A stretch of 60,378 nucleotides of DNA from Clostridiales bacterium (GCA_024684375.1 JAIKWZ010000064.1:1-60378); one strand, 5' to 3'; positions 1 to 7,690 are shown, counted from the first letter of the stretch. Notes: a model not told the origin generated them from the sequence alone. Made by a program: numbers and translations.

Positions 1-568
1 TTGGTATGTTGTTTTCATTGTCCATTTCTGTGGTCCAGTGCTAATTGTCTTGTCTATTAAAATGGATTTAGGCTTTTTTGCGTGTCCACAAATATGGGTT
101 TGGGTTCAATTCATTTGTCCATTCTTCGGGGAGTATTTTAAATTAGTCGGGTGTTCAAAAAATGGCATGAACACCCGTGAACACCTGATGAACACCTAAT
201 GAAAAAAGGTGTTCAAAAAGGCGTGAACACCCAGTGAACACCCAAATTGTGAACACGAGACGGAGGAAGTGAAAACCACAAAAACTCAATAAAATCGGGG
301 GTTTTGACCACGTGAACACCTAACATCGGCATTCCGCAAACTGTACCACATGGTCCCTCCAATGAAGATACTGGATTTTCCATTAGCTCTATTGACAGTC
401 ATTCTGTCTGTTTTGGGCTTTGGCGGATGTGAACAGAGTGATGAGTATCAGCAAAATAGCCGCCAAGTTTTTCATTTTCGGCCTGCATTTATATCGGACA
501 AAACACTTATACGCACCATTTAGGTCTGCCGCTTCCACGGTGTGTATTCATAAGACACACTCATCCTG
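1..568. other. Gene-free left end of the window
   Basis: No reading frame of credible length or with a ribosome site was found here apart from the repeat cluster at 149-320. The stretch is more AT-rich than the genes further on. It may be the flank of an element that begins outside the window. Confidence 0.5.
149..320. repeat. Cluster of GTGAACACC-type short repeats
   Basis: Within about 170 bases the 8-9 base motif TGAACACC, or its reverse complement, occurs about nine times. Forward copies lie near 168, 177, 189, 223, 234, 249 and 312; inverted copies lie near 149 and 208. Spacing between neighbours is 9-19 bases except for the last copy. No open frame covers the block. Such clusters can be protein-binding arrays (iterons or operators) or the edge of a mobile or phage-like element. 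No replication or recombination gene is visible beside it, so the role is unknown. Confidence 0.6.
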
Positions 569-1282
569 TCAGAACAAAACCTTGTTTTGATAATTCGTCG
601 GTAGCCTGTCCGCGTACAGGTGGGAATCATTGGCCATTTGCAGGCAGCGCGGCAAACATGGTCCGTCCACTTCCGGAAAATCAATCACAGTGATTCCAGT
701 ATGCCCCGTATCGAAACGGGTAGAGAAGATCGGGTACGGTATACAAAGCACAGTGCTTAAAAACGCCATGCCAAAACCCTGGTGCGCGAACAGCGCTACA
801 CGCTTTGGCGAAGGCCCGGTATGCAGGTACATACCAGACACGGTATCATAAGCATATCCCAACTCACTCAAAAACTCCCAGGTATGGCGCCTTACTCGCT
901 CGATGCCTTTTTTTGCCCCTGTCGACGAAAAGTCCGGGTGCTCCGTCCAGTCTTCGCCCAAGCGCGTAACGGCAAGAGAAGTTAGGAGCTTTACTGTATC
1001 CTCAGCCTGGAATATCCATTGCCTGTGTCCGCCCCGCACCACAGTGAACTCCTGCCACGCCAGACTCTCCTGGCACCAGTCAAGCAGCGTCATATCCTTC
1101 TTTAATATCTCGCATGTTGGCAACGCGGTCAGGCGTGCCCTTTCAGACGAAGACGAGTAAATTTTATCGAGTCCGTAAGCCGAAAGTCGCCTCGCGCAGG
1201 CTTCCGCCTGTCGGCGGCCAAGTTCGGTCAACCCATCCGGATCGTAAACCGGATCTCCGTGGCGTATATAAAACAGCAGCAT
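569..1282 (-). CDS. Histidine phosphatase family protein (phosphoglycerate mutase-like)
   Basis: A 237-aa cytoplasmic protein of the histidine phosphatase superfamily. The family motif RHG is at residues 7-9, so His8 would be the phospho-accepting residue. A helix like that of broad-specificity phosphatases follows (TELGRRQAEA). The second catalytic His is probably in the late motif LFAHQGFG. The length fits a single-domain phosphatase, and the substrate cannot be told from sequence. The ATG at 1282 follows GGAGG at a good distance, and a consensus promoter lies upstream. It stands alone, between the repeat block and decayed sequence. Confidence 0.85.
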   Translation of the reverse strand: MLLFYIRHGDPVYDPDGLTELGRRQAEACARRLSAYGLDKIYSSSSERARLTALPTCEILKKDMTLLDWCQESLAWQEFTVVRGGHRQWIFQAEDTVKLLTSLAVTRLGEDWTEHPDFSSTGAKKGIERVRRHTWEFLSELGYAYDTVSGMYLHTGPSPKRVALFAHQGFGMAFLSTVLCIPYPIFSTRFDTGHTGITVIDFPEVDGPCLPRCLQMANDSHLYADRLPTNYQNKVLF

Positions 1283-1323
1283 ATGTCTGGCCTCCGATTT
1301 AGCTTGGCAAGCAAACGAATGTT

Positions 1324-1352
1324 ATTATAATACACATATGAACAGTTTGCAA
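1324..1352 (-). promoter_or_regulatory. Sigma-A promoter of the histidine phosphatase gene
   Basis: On the minus strand TTGCAA (1347-1352) and TATAAT (1324-1329) are separated by 17 bases, about 40 bases upstream of the ATG at 1282. Confidence 0.7.
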
Positions 1353-1771
1353 TCCGGCAGGCATAGGACCCGCGTTATCTATAATTGGGCATTCTACATT
1401 CTTGCGCTGATTATCTGATCCATCAGATTTTATAACAAGCTGGATAGTACACCTGAATTCGAGTATAATGGCGATTATTTCTTTGGTCTTAAGCTCAGCG
1501 CCGCTAAGCTTACAGCCATTAAAAAAGCGCATGCGAAGAAAAAAACATTTTCAAGGAAAGCACCAAAATGCCTGTGCCTACAAGCTATATCGATGTAATG
1601 CAGAGTGGCACTCGCCGCAGTGAAAAAAACCAGTGGACATCCAATAAAAAAGGTTACTATTACAACTATATACCAAAGTACAGCAATGACAGCACTAAGA
1701 GCCTTCTCAACAGCTATATCAATGCTCTAAAGAAAGACGGGTATAAGGTAGAGCGTCTAAAGATTCGCTAA
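1339..1771 (+). pseudogene. Decayed gene remnant, frameshifted
   Basis: One frame from the ATG at 1339 gives a short basic start and a hydrophobic run (FYILALII), then a stop. It continues as protein-like sequence (FYNKLDSTPEFEYNGDYFFG) until an A-rich run near 1537-1545. The neighbouring frame then continues with 67 convincing residues from 1568, including NQWTSNKKGYYYNYIPKY and a lysine-rich end. Codon use in both pieces looks coding. The reading is of one small membrane-anchored protein broken by a stop and a one-base slip. No family was recognised. Confidence 0.45.
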
Positions 1772-1970
1772 AGCAGCGTCAATTATAAAGTCATGTCCGG
1801 TAAAACGTGGATCGGAATCTTGGAATATACCTCATGAGGGGCAATTTGTATGTGCATGTGTTCAAGTAAACCATCCGCAGTATAAAAAGGGGTTCTTTGT
1901 TGGTCATATCATCGATGAAAAAAAGAATGCGGAATTGCTCTCCAGCCACGTTCGGTGTAGGTTTGACTAG
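1770..1970 (+). pseudogene. Second protein-like remnant without a start codon
   Basis: This frame has no ATG but reads as plausible protein (for example HEGQFVCACVQVNHPQYKKG, then GHIIDEKKNAELLSSHVR) until the TAG at 1968-1970. It lies directly after the previous remnant and before a good terminator, so it may be the tail of the same or a second decayed gene. The family is not recognised. Confidence 0.35.
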
Positions 1971-2081
1971 GGTTCGGAGACGTGGATGTGGCCATAGAGC
2001 AGGCCAAAGGCATTTGATCATATTCCCCGGTCAGGTTTGTAACCTTTGGTCACATTGTATCAATTGATTGGTTTATGCCCT

Positions 2082-2125
2082 AAAAGGGACGCTGTTGCTT
2101 AAATGATGTCAGCGTCCTTTTTTTG
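2082..2125 (+). terminator. Rho-independent terminator
   Basis: GGACGCTG (2087-2094) pairs with CAGCGTCC (2110-2117) and is followed by a run of eight T. It points rightward and probably ended the decayed plus-strand genes at 1339-1970. Confidence 0.8.
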
Positions 2126-2232
2126 TGCTCAAAGCCCAGACAATATCATCCCGATAGAAACCTGTATCCCGGATGCGCGCTTTTTGCCCTGAGCGTTTTT
2201 CGCCGCTGGCAAGCTTTATTGGCATTAACAAA

Positions 2233-2266
2233 CAGCGGAGATATCCCGTTTCGGATACCTCCGCTG
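2233..2266 (-). terminator. Terminator after the oligopeptide-binding protein gene
   Basis: CAGCGGAG plus TATCC pairs with GGATA plus CTCCGCTG around a six-base loop, with one internal mismatch. On the minus strand it is followed by a T-rich tract (TTTGTTAA). It lies about 90 bases beyond the stop codon at 2355. Confidence 0.65.
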
Positions 2267-2354
2267 CTTAAAGCTGTTTATTTTTCGTTCATGGAAGAGG
2301 CTGCTGCTCTGTCCTTAATCGACGAATTCTATCTCCTTCTTCCGTCTCCTCTTC

Positions 2355-4376
2355 CTAAGGCTCTTCTTCCGAAAGATATGCGCCTATGATCGCCTGCCCC
2401 CAAGTAACATTCTCTTCGATGTAGTATTCTCTGAGCAGCGGAGTGCTGAAGTCGAAGTACACGTTCGCGTATATCGGCAGCATTGGCAGCGTATCGTTGA
2501 AGCGCTCCTGGAAGCTGATCCACTTCTTGCAGTACTCAAGCGCCTCGCCCGGTTCGGTGTGCGACATATCGAATGCCCGCCTGTAGAGCTCCTTATCCGT
2601 GTCGTTTGTATACGCCCAGTTCGGGTTGCCTTTCCCATCTACGATAAAGTTCTCTGAAGGATCGAACACGATATCGAAGTTGCTCGCCAGATAGACCATA
2701 TCAAAGTCTCTGTCTTCCTGCTTGTAGAAACGGCTGAGCAGCTGCTGCATGGGAACCGCTTCCATCTCAAGCTTTATGCCGACACTCTTAAGATAGTTCA
2801 CAAAAGTCTCTTTGAATATCTCGCCGATACGGTTGCCTTCCGGATAGATGAGCTTAAGCTCGAGCTTAACCACTTTGCCGGCGATCTTTTTTTCGCGGAT
2901 GCCTTCATTGTTCAGTTTCCAGCCATCTTTTTCCAGCAGACTGCGCGCCTTGTTCAGATCGACCGAGTAATGCACAAGATTGTCGAGCGACAGTTCCTCC
3001 CATTCAGCAAGCTCCGCTTCATACTCTTTTACGGCCTTCGTGTCTTTGCTGTCTTCAGGTTCCTTAACGGGGGGCTGTTCCGTCCCTGAAACTATCCTGT
3101 ACATCCACTGGACTATACCGTAGTAGCCGTCGACAGTCAGTCCGTTTGCGCCGGTATACTCAGTCATTACCTTGTCTCTGTCCAGGCACCAGGCGATCGC
3201 CTGTCTTACTGCCTTATCGGCTACCGTCGGCTTTTCGCAGGCGAAGCTGATAAAGCTCAGGCCGCTCCTGGGATAAGCCCCCATGCTCATGACACCCTCG
3301 CCTGTTAGCTGCATACCCGCCTGCACCACATCGGTCCGCATAGCTTTGTTGAGCAGCCCGAACTCGCCGTTCGCCAGCTTGTCTATCATTGTATCGTTAT
3401 CCGCCAGCGTATAGGTCAGATACTTAATGATAGGTTTCTTGCCTTTGTAATCGCCTTTGAACTTGGTATTCAGCTCAAACTCAGCTGTCGTCCCGTCCCA
3501 TGACAGCAGCTTGTACGGTCCGCAGGTGAGCGACGGATGCGACATATAGCCAGTCTTCGGGTCAAGTATCGTCTTTTTCAGCAGCTCAGCCGTAAATACG
3601 GGCTTATTGTTCCGGTCGTCAATGTTTGCCAGATACACGCCCTCGCCGTCGTCGCGTACTTCCACGCCCGGCGCGATAACGCTGATCGGGTACGGTTTGC
3701 ACATCAGAAGGCCGAGCTCGTAAAAGAAGGGAAGGAACCTGTGATCGAGCGTCAGATACAGCCTGTGGCTGTCAAGCACGCTTACGCCCGCAAGATACTC
3801 CGTTTTGCCGCTCACATAGTCTTCATAGCCCAACAGTTTCTCGCGCCTGTACGGTTTTCCGCCCAGTTTCTCGATCTCGGGCGATACGCCGAGCAGGTAT
3901 GAAAACGCGTAATCCCACGCCGTGATCCTGGTGCCGTCTGACCAGTACAGGTCGTTTTGCAGCGAGATCACATAGCTTTTGTTGCCTTCCGCGTCGCTTC
4001 TGTATTCGATCTCAGCAACCACGGTAGGATCCGGCTCGAAGGCGCCGGCCTCGCCGTTCCAGTAAAACAGGTCGTAGCCGTGCAGCAGCGCCCTCACGTC
4101 GGAATCGCTGGTGGAGTTGCCCCACATGTCGGTGAAAAACTCACCGCGCATGGCTGTGACGTTGCCAACGGTAAGATGGTCAAGATCCGCAGCTGCTTCT
4201 TCTTCATCTGCTTCTTCATCTGCCGCTTCATCCGCTGCTTCATCTGCCGCTTCATCCGCCGCCGCTTCTGTTGCTGCTTCTGTTGCTGCTCCTGTTGCTG
4301 CTTCTTCGCCTTCGGCAAACGCCACAGCAGTGACGGCCATGATAAGCGCCAGCAGCAGTGCGATCAGTTTTTTCAT
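2355..4376 (-). CDS. ABC transporter substrate-binding protein, family 5 (oligopeptide type)
   Basis: A 673-aa exported protein. Residues 1-21 are a signal peptide ending in AFA; there is no lipobox cysteine. Residues 24-65 are an acidic Ala/Asp/Glu/Thr-rich linker with near repeats (EAADEAADEAADE). The rest matches extracellular solute-binding family 5 (OppA/DppA), which binds peptides or similar ligands outside the cell for an ABC importer. Typical pieces include NDLYWSDGTRITAWDYAFS and AVRQAIAWCLDRD. No permease or ATPase gene is near. The gene begins 88 bases after the minor pilin gene with no terminator between, so it may be read from the pilus operon. How it stays at the cell surface is unclear. 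Confidence 0.85.
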   Translation of the reverse strand: MKKLIALLLALIMAVTAVAFAEGEEAATGAATEAATEAAADEAADEAADEAADEEADEEEAAADLDHLTVGNVTAMRGEFFTDMWGNSTSDSDVRALLHGYDLFYWNGEAGAFEPDPTVVAEIEYRSDAEGNKSYVISLQNDLYWSDGTRITAWDYAFSYLLGVSPEIEKLGGKPYRREKLLGYEDYVSGKTEYLAGVSVLDSHRLYLTLDHRFLPFFYELGLLMCKPYPISVIAPGVEVRDDGEGVYLANIDDRNNKPVFTAELLKKTILDPKTGYMSHPSLTCGPYKLLSWDGTTAEFELNTKFKGDYKGKKPIIKYLTYTLADNDTMIDKLANGEFGLLNKAMRTDVVQAGMQLTGEGVMSMGAYPRSGLSFISFACEKPTVADKAVRQAIAWCLDRDKVMTEYTGANGLTVDGYYGIVQWMYRIVSGTEQPPVKEPEDSKDTKAVKEYEAELAEWEELSLDNLVHYSVDLNKARSLLEKDGWKLNNEGIREKKIAGKVVKLELKLIYPEGNRIGEIFKETFVNYLKSVGIKLEMEAVPMQQLLSRFYKQEDRDFDMVYLASNFDIVFDPSENFIVDGKGNPNWAYTNDTDKELYRRAFDMSHTEPGEALEYCKKWISFQERFNDTLPMLPIYANVYFDFSTPLLREYYIEENVTWGQAIIGAYLSEEEP

Positions 4377-4426
4377 GTCGTTATCCCCCAGTCACGGGCC
4401 TTTACGCCTTTAATGATTTAAACTTT

Positions 4427-4443
4427 GGCAGCCGGTCGCTGCC
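4427..4443 (-). other. Small hairpin between minor pilin and binding-protein genes
   Basis: GGCAGC pairs with GCTGCC around a five-base loop. There is no T-run after it on the minus strand, so it is not a clear terminator. It may modulate the level of the downstream binding-protein gene. Confidence 0.4.
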
Positions 4444-4464
4444 CTCCCTCGCGCCGGGAGAATG

Positions 4465-5025
4465 TTATTCGAAGCAATCGCCTATATTGATGTAGGCGCT
4501 GAATCCCAAGGGCGTGGGCGGGTCTATAAAGTACTCTTCTGAATACCTGTTCTGGAACAGGCACATATCAAGTTTCTGCTGACTGCCTGCCTCGCGCAGG
4601 ATTTCGACAATGTAAAATTGGTTATTCCCATCTCTGTAAACGGCTATAGTCAGATTGTACACCCGCCTGTCATAGCTGATGGCCGTCTGCGCGTTGCCCC
4701 TGAGCTGACGTATGGTATAGGTGTATACGCCCATCTCGGTGAACTTGATTTCCGGTAAATCTCTGGTGGCCGAGCCTGTGATCCTCAGAGTATACTCCCC
4801 GTTGCTGCTCCCCGCCGGCATGGGATAGCTCTTGTCGTCAGCGGTGAGTACGATCCGGTACGTTTCAGCCGGCTGGGGGGCCGTGCCGAGCACCTGTACT
4901 CTCACCGTTACGCTAGCGGAAAGATCGGGTGCGGTGCCTTCCTCCGCCAGCGCCGAAAAAGACATGAATGCCAGCACCAGCACTAAGAACGCTGCCAGTA
5001 ATTTGCATTTTGATGTTATCAACAT
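4465..5025 (-). CDS. Minor pilin, FctB-like, one Spy0128-type domain
   Basis: A 186-aa exported protein, last of the pilus genes. The chosen start is the ATG at 5025 behind GGGAGGG; a GTG four codons upstream is also open. A signal peptide ends near FSALAEEG. The remaining 150 residues have the Spy0128/FctA pilin pattern (GVYTYTIRQ, SYDRRVYNLTIAVY, FQNRYSEEY). Where the isopeptide Lys and Glu are expected there are Arg (TVRV) and Gln (TIRQ), so the internal cross-link is probably absent. Its position after the sortase matches fctB, the basal pilin. Unlike streptococcal FctB it has no C-terminal membrane segment or sorting signal; it ends in NIGDCFE. Confidence 0.7.
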   Translation of the reverse strand: MLITSKCKLLAAFLVLVLAFMSFSALAEEGTAPDLSASVTVRVQVLGTAPQPAETYRIVLTADDKSYPMPAGSSNGEYTLRITGSATRDLPEIKFTEMGVYTYTIRQLRGNAQTAISYDRRVYNLTIAVYRDGNNQFYIVEILREAGSQQKLDMCLFQNRYSEEYFIDPPTPLGFSAYINIGDCFE

Positions 5026-5088
5026 AAGCCCTCCCACCTTTATAGGGATTTTGCGTCGTTTTATATAAATGCCTTTCGGCTTAAGCCG

Positions 5089-5886
5089 TCAGGGCAGTAT
5101 AAGCATGACCAGTATCGTTCGCGCGTCATCCGATTCCGGCGAGCAGGTGCTCAGCGCCAGCAGCCGCGGCTGCTCTTCGGACTCAAATATCTTAGTCAGT
5201 TCATCCAGCCCGGTCTGGCTGATGTACATCGCGTCTTTCTGTACGTATTCAAGTATTCTTTCGCTGTTCAGCATATCCCAGTTTTCCGGGTTGAACAGCT
5301 GGCTGTTGTTGGCTGTGGTAAGAAAATAGCTTACTGCCTGGAGTATGTACCCCCGTTCAGGCAAAAGCAAGATGCCCGTCTGGTTCTCGTTAAAGAACTC
5401 CTCGTTTTTGAACAGATTGATGTCGCTCAACATCCTGTGTCGGGACATGTTGTGCCCGTACACGAGGTTGTAAATATCGGTATAATCTCGGGCGTTACGC
5501 GTATCCAGATACACGCTGCCGGTCATCGAAAACTCACCGTATACGTCTTTATTTAAGTATGTAAGGTTGCTGATTCCCTGCATGAGCGGATAGTCTATCG
5601 CCGTACCGAATACCGTCAGCCACGCCGTGACGTCGGGATTTATCTCCTGCAGCTGCTGGAATTTGGCCGCCAGCTCGTTTTCTTCGCTGTTTTCCACGTT
5701 TTCACTGGCTTCCGTGTCACCGGATAGCGACATGATCTCGCTCATTTCTTCGAACATGCCTTCCGCGGCCGCGTATATCTGCCTGTTGTCCCACAGTGCG
5801 AAGCCAGCGTACGCCGCGCCCAGCAGCAGCACTGTGATAAGGCAGGCACTAACAATTCCGTTCGCGATGTCAAGAAAACGCTTCAT
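5089..5886 (-). CDS. Class B-type sortase, pilus polymerase (SrtC2-like)
   Basis: A 265-aa membrane-anchored transpeptidase. Residues 11-31 form an N-terminal membrane helix, followed by an acidic linker and the sortase barrel from about residue 85. The catalytic triad is visible: His145 in YGHNM, Cys248 in LSTCSPE and Arg256 in DDARTI. The long N-terminal helical part and the motif spacing are those of class B sortases, as in the SrtC2 pilus sortase of Streptococcus pyogenes. It lies between the major and minor pilin genes and is the only sortase in the window. Its likely job is to join pilin subunits, using the IP(T/E)G sorting signals of its neighbours. Confidence 0.9.
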   Translation of the reverse strand: MKRFLDIANGIVSACLITVLLLGAAYAGFALWDNRQIYAAAEGMFEEMSEIMSLSGDTEASENVENSEENELAAKFQQLQEINPDVTAWLTVFGTAIDYPLMQGISNLTYLNKDVYGEFSMTGSVYLDTRNARDYTDIYNLVYGHNMSRHRMLSDINLFKNEEFFNENQTGILLLPERGYILQAVSYFLTTANNSQLFNPENWDMLNSERILEYVQKDAMYISQTGLDELTKIFESEEQPRLLALSTCSPESDDARTILVMLILP

Positions 5887-5917
5887 CTTCGCTCTTTCCG
5901 TTCAGCTTTTTCGATAC

Positions 5918-5965
5918 CCGGGAGCCGGGCGTTCCCGGCCCCCGGTACAGCGTTTCTAAAACGCT
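5918..5965 (-). promoter_or_regulatory. Two strong hairpins between major pilin and sortase genes
   Basis: A 12-base-pair stem (5918-5929 with 5934-5945, one wobble in the RNA) and a seven-pair stem (5949-5955 with 5959-5965) fill the gap after the major pilin stop. Neither has a T-run on the minus strand, so they are not classical terminators. They could protect or process the pilin mRNA and set a high pilin-to-sortase ratio. Confidence 0.55.
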
Positions 5966-5989
5966 TGTTTATTGATCAGGCAATTCCGT

Positions 5990-6997
5990 TTAGAACTGCT
6001 CCTTGCGGCGGCGAACCACCAGCAGAGCCGCGCCGGCCAGGGCGATGACCATGATCATCACATAGGGCAGCACGTCGAGTCCGATACCCTCCGGAATCTC
6101 AAAGTTCTTGGTGTTGGTGATTGTCTCTTCTTTTGCTTCGGTCGTACTGTCAATCTCTACAGCTGTTGTGACTTCACCAGTAACCTTGTAAGCATCTGCG
6201 TTATTGTATTCATCATCTGCACTGTCGACGTGCGAAATAGCGGCATCTTCTTCGACTTTGTAAGTTACACCGAGAGGAATCTCTTTGAACTCTACGGTCT
6301 CGTTATGTGCAAGGTTGACTGTGATTACTTTATCACCTGTCCATTCGGCGTTTATTGTTTCCTCAGTAGTGCCGATAGTATACGTGATGGCATTGCGGAC
6401 AGTGTCGGTAGCACTTAAGGTAATATTGATCGGGAACTTTTTGGTGGTATCACCCAAGTTACCTGCGACCTCCTTTGTGACCTTGAGTCCGCCCAGTTTG
6501 AAGGTGTTTGTAAACTCATCCACCTTCTCTTCATTCTTCTTTATATAAGCGGCTTTGTCAAGGACAAAAAGCTTATTGCCTTGATCTGCTTTGAAACCAA
6601 CAAGTACTATTACCTCGAGAGTGGCTTCGTCATACTCAACACCTTGAGTCTTTTCCGTGGGCGGAGTTTCTGTAACGGTGTACTTATAGACACCAGGCAT
6701 GGTATAAGACGGAATTGTAATTGTGATTTCGTTATCGGTTGGATCTGTTACAGTCACATCAGCGACGGTCAAAGAGGTCTGACCGGTAGGATTTCCAGAA
6801 TCTTCAGTGACAGCAAACGTTATGGTCTCACTAGGAAAGACTGCCGCATTACTGTTGAGATCAGTAACTTCGTAAGTCTTATTTAACTTAATACTCTCTG
6901 ATGCACTTGCCTCATAGGTCGGTTCATCTGCAGCCAGCGCTACAGTGCTCGCCATTACCAGTATCACGGCCAGCAGGATTGCAAAAAGCTTCTTCAT
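5990..6997 (-). CDS. Major pilin, two-domain Spy0128/FctA type
   Basis: A 335-aa shaft pilin. Residues 1-23 are a signal peptide. Two Spy0128-type domains follow, at about 28-166 and 167-298. Each shows the residues that form a Lys-Asn isopeptide bond with a helping Glu: probably Lys40, Glu110 and Asn164 in the first, and Lys175, Glu249 or Glu250 and Asn295 in the second. Lys158, just before Asn164, is a candidate acceptor for polymerisation. The C-terminus has sorting motif IPEGIG (301-306), a hydrophobic segment and RRRKEQF. It closely resembles the end of S. pyogenes Spy0128, but Glu replaces the usual Thr before Gly. GGAGG precedes the ATG. Confidence 0.88.
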   Translation of the reverse strand: MKKLFAILLAVILVMASTVALAADEPTYEASASESIKLNKTYEVTDLNSNAAVFPSETITFAVTEDSGNPTGQTSLTVADVTVTDPTDNEITITIPSYTMPGVYKYTVTETPPTEKTQGVEYDEATLEVIVLVGFKADQGNKLFVLDKAAYIKKNEEKVDEFTNTFKLGGLKVTKEVAGNLGDTTKKFPINITLSATDTVRNAITYTIGTTEETINAEWTGDKVITVNLAHNETVEFKEIPLGVTYKVEEDAAISHVDSADDEYNNADAYKVTGEVTTAVEIDSTTEAKEETITNTKNFEIPEGIGLDVLPYVMIMVIALAGAALLVVRRRKEQF

Positions 6998-7063
6998 GGA
7001 TTTTCCTCCTGAAAAAATGTATGTATGTCATTCCGCCCTCGCGGGATAACATCAAATGTGTTT

Positions 7064-7124
7064 GGGGCAGCGCCCCGGATGCGCGGGAGGCCCTGAGCCT
7101 CCCCTTGCACGGGCGTGTGCCCGT
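7064..7124 (-). promoter_or_regulatory. Three tandem hairpins upstream of the major pilin gene
   Basis: Three perfect stems stand in a row: 7064-7068 with 7072-7076, 7085-7091 with 7097-7103, and 7109-7114 with 7119-7124. The last touches the stop codon of the signal-peptidase-like gene. None has a T-run. They could be a processing or stability barrier that separates the abundant pilin message from the adhesin part of the operon. Confidence 0.55.
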
Positions 7125-7690
7125 TACAGCCCCCTGCGTCTCAGGATAGTTATCAGCTTTCCTTCAACGTCGCTCAGAGGTATTGCGCCAAAATCGCGGC
7201 TGTCCGTGCTCTGTGTGCGGTAATCGCCCAGTACGTACAGCGTATCCTTCGGCACGGTGAAAACAGGTTCGTTCCCTTCCCGCGCGTAAGTGGGAAAGGC
7301 CACTTCGCCGCTCTGGCTTGAGCCGTTAAAGCTCATCCGGCCGGTCTGCTGGTCGACCACCACCAGATCTCCCTCAAACGCCACGATACGGCCAAGGTAA
7401 CGCTTGCCATCCACCTGATAGACCACAATGTCCTGCCTTGAGTAGCGCTCTCCTGTCAGTTTCATCATCTCGTCCCGGAACACGATGCACAGGTCTCCGT
7501 CCTTTACGGCGGGGAACATGTCCTGCCCGTGCGCCTGGGTGATAAGGAACATAAAGGTGAACACAAGGTACACTGCGATGGCTATCAGGACTATTCGCGC
7601 CAACAGCGCTTTCAGCCCCGCGAGGTTCGCGGCGCGGTTCTTCCGGCGCGCGATGACCTCTGCGATGGATGGACTTTTGTCTCCTGCTAT
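7124..7690 (-). CDS. SipA-like pilus assembly protein (signal peptidase I fold, catalytic pair lost)
   Basis: Belongs to the S26 signal peptidase family: an N-terminal membrane helix (IVLIAIAVYLVFTFMFLI), then the serine-box region, the lysine-box region and the late box GDYRTQSTDSRDFG. The serine is replaced by Asp (GQDMFP) and the lysine by Gly (RYLGRIVA), the same Asp/Gly pair reported for S. pyogenes SipA, which is needed for pilus assembly but lacks the usual peptidase residues. It sits where sipA sits in FCT loci, before the major pilin. The frame is open to 7715. No ATG exists, so the start is either TTG at 7603 (159 aa) or a rare ATA at 7690 behind GGAAAGGGGG (188 aa, adding a basic cytoplasmic tail). 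Confidence 0.85.
   Translation of the reverse strand: MAGDKSPSIAEVIARRKNRAANLAGLKALLARIVLIAIAVYLVFTFMFLITQAHGQDMFPAVKDGDLCIVFRDEMMKLTGERYSRQDIVVYQVDGKRYLGRIVAFEGDLVVVDQQTGRMSFNGSSQSGEVAFPTYAREGNEPVFTVPKDTLYVLGDYRTQSTDSRDFGAIPLSDVEGKLITILRRRGL

Noticed and set aside
1299..1532. 77-aa minus-strand frame
   Set aside because: It overlaps the promoter of the phosphatase gene and has no ribosome site or protein-like features.
1791..2021. 76-aa minus-strand frame
   Set aside because: The plus-strand reading at the same place looks more like protein; the minus frame lacks a ribosome site.
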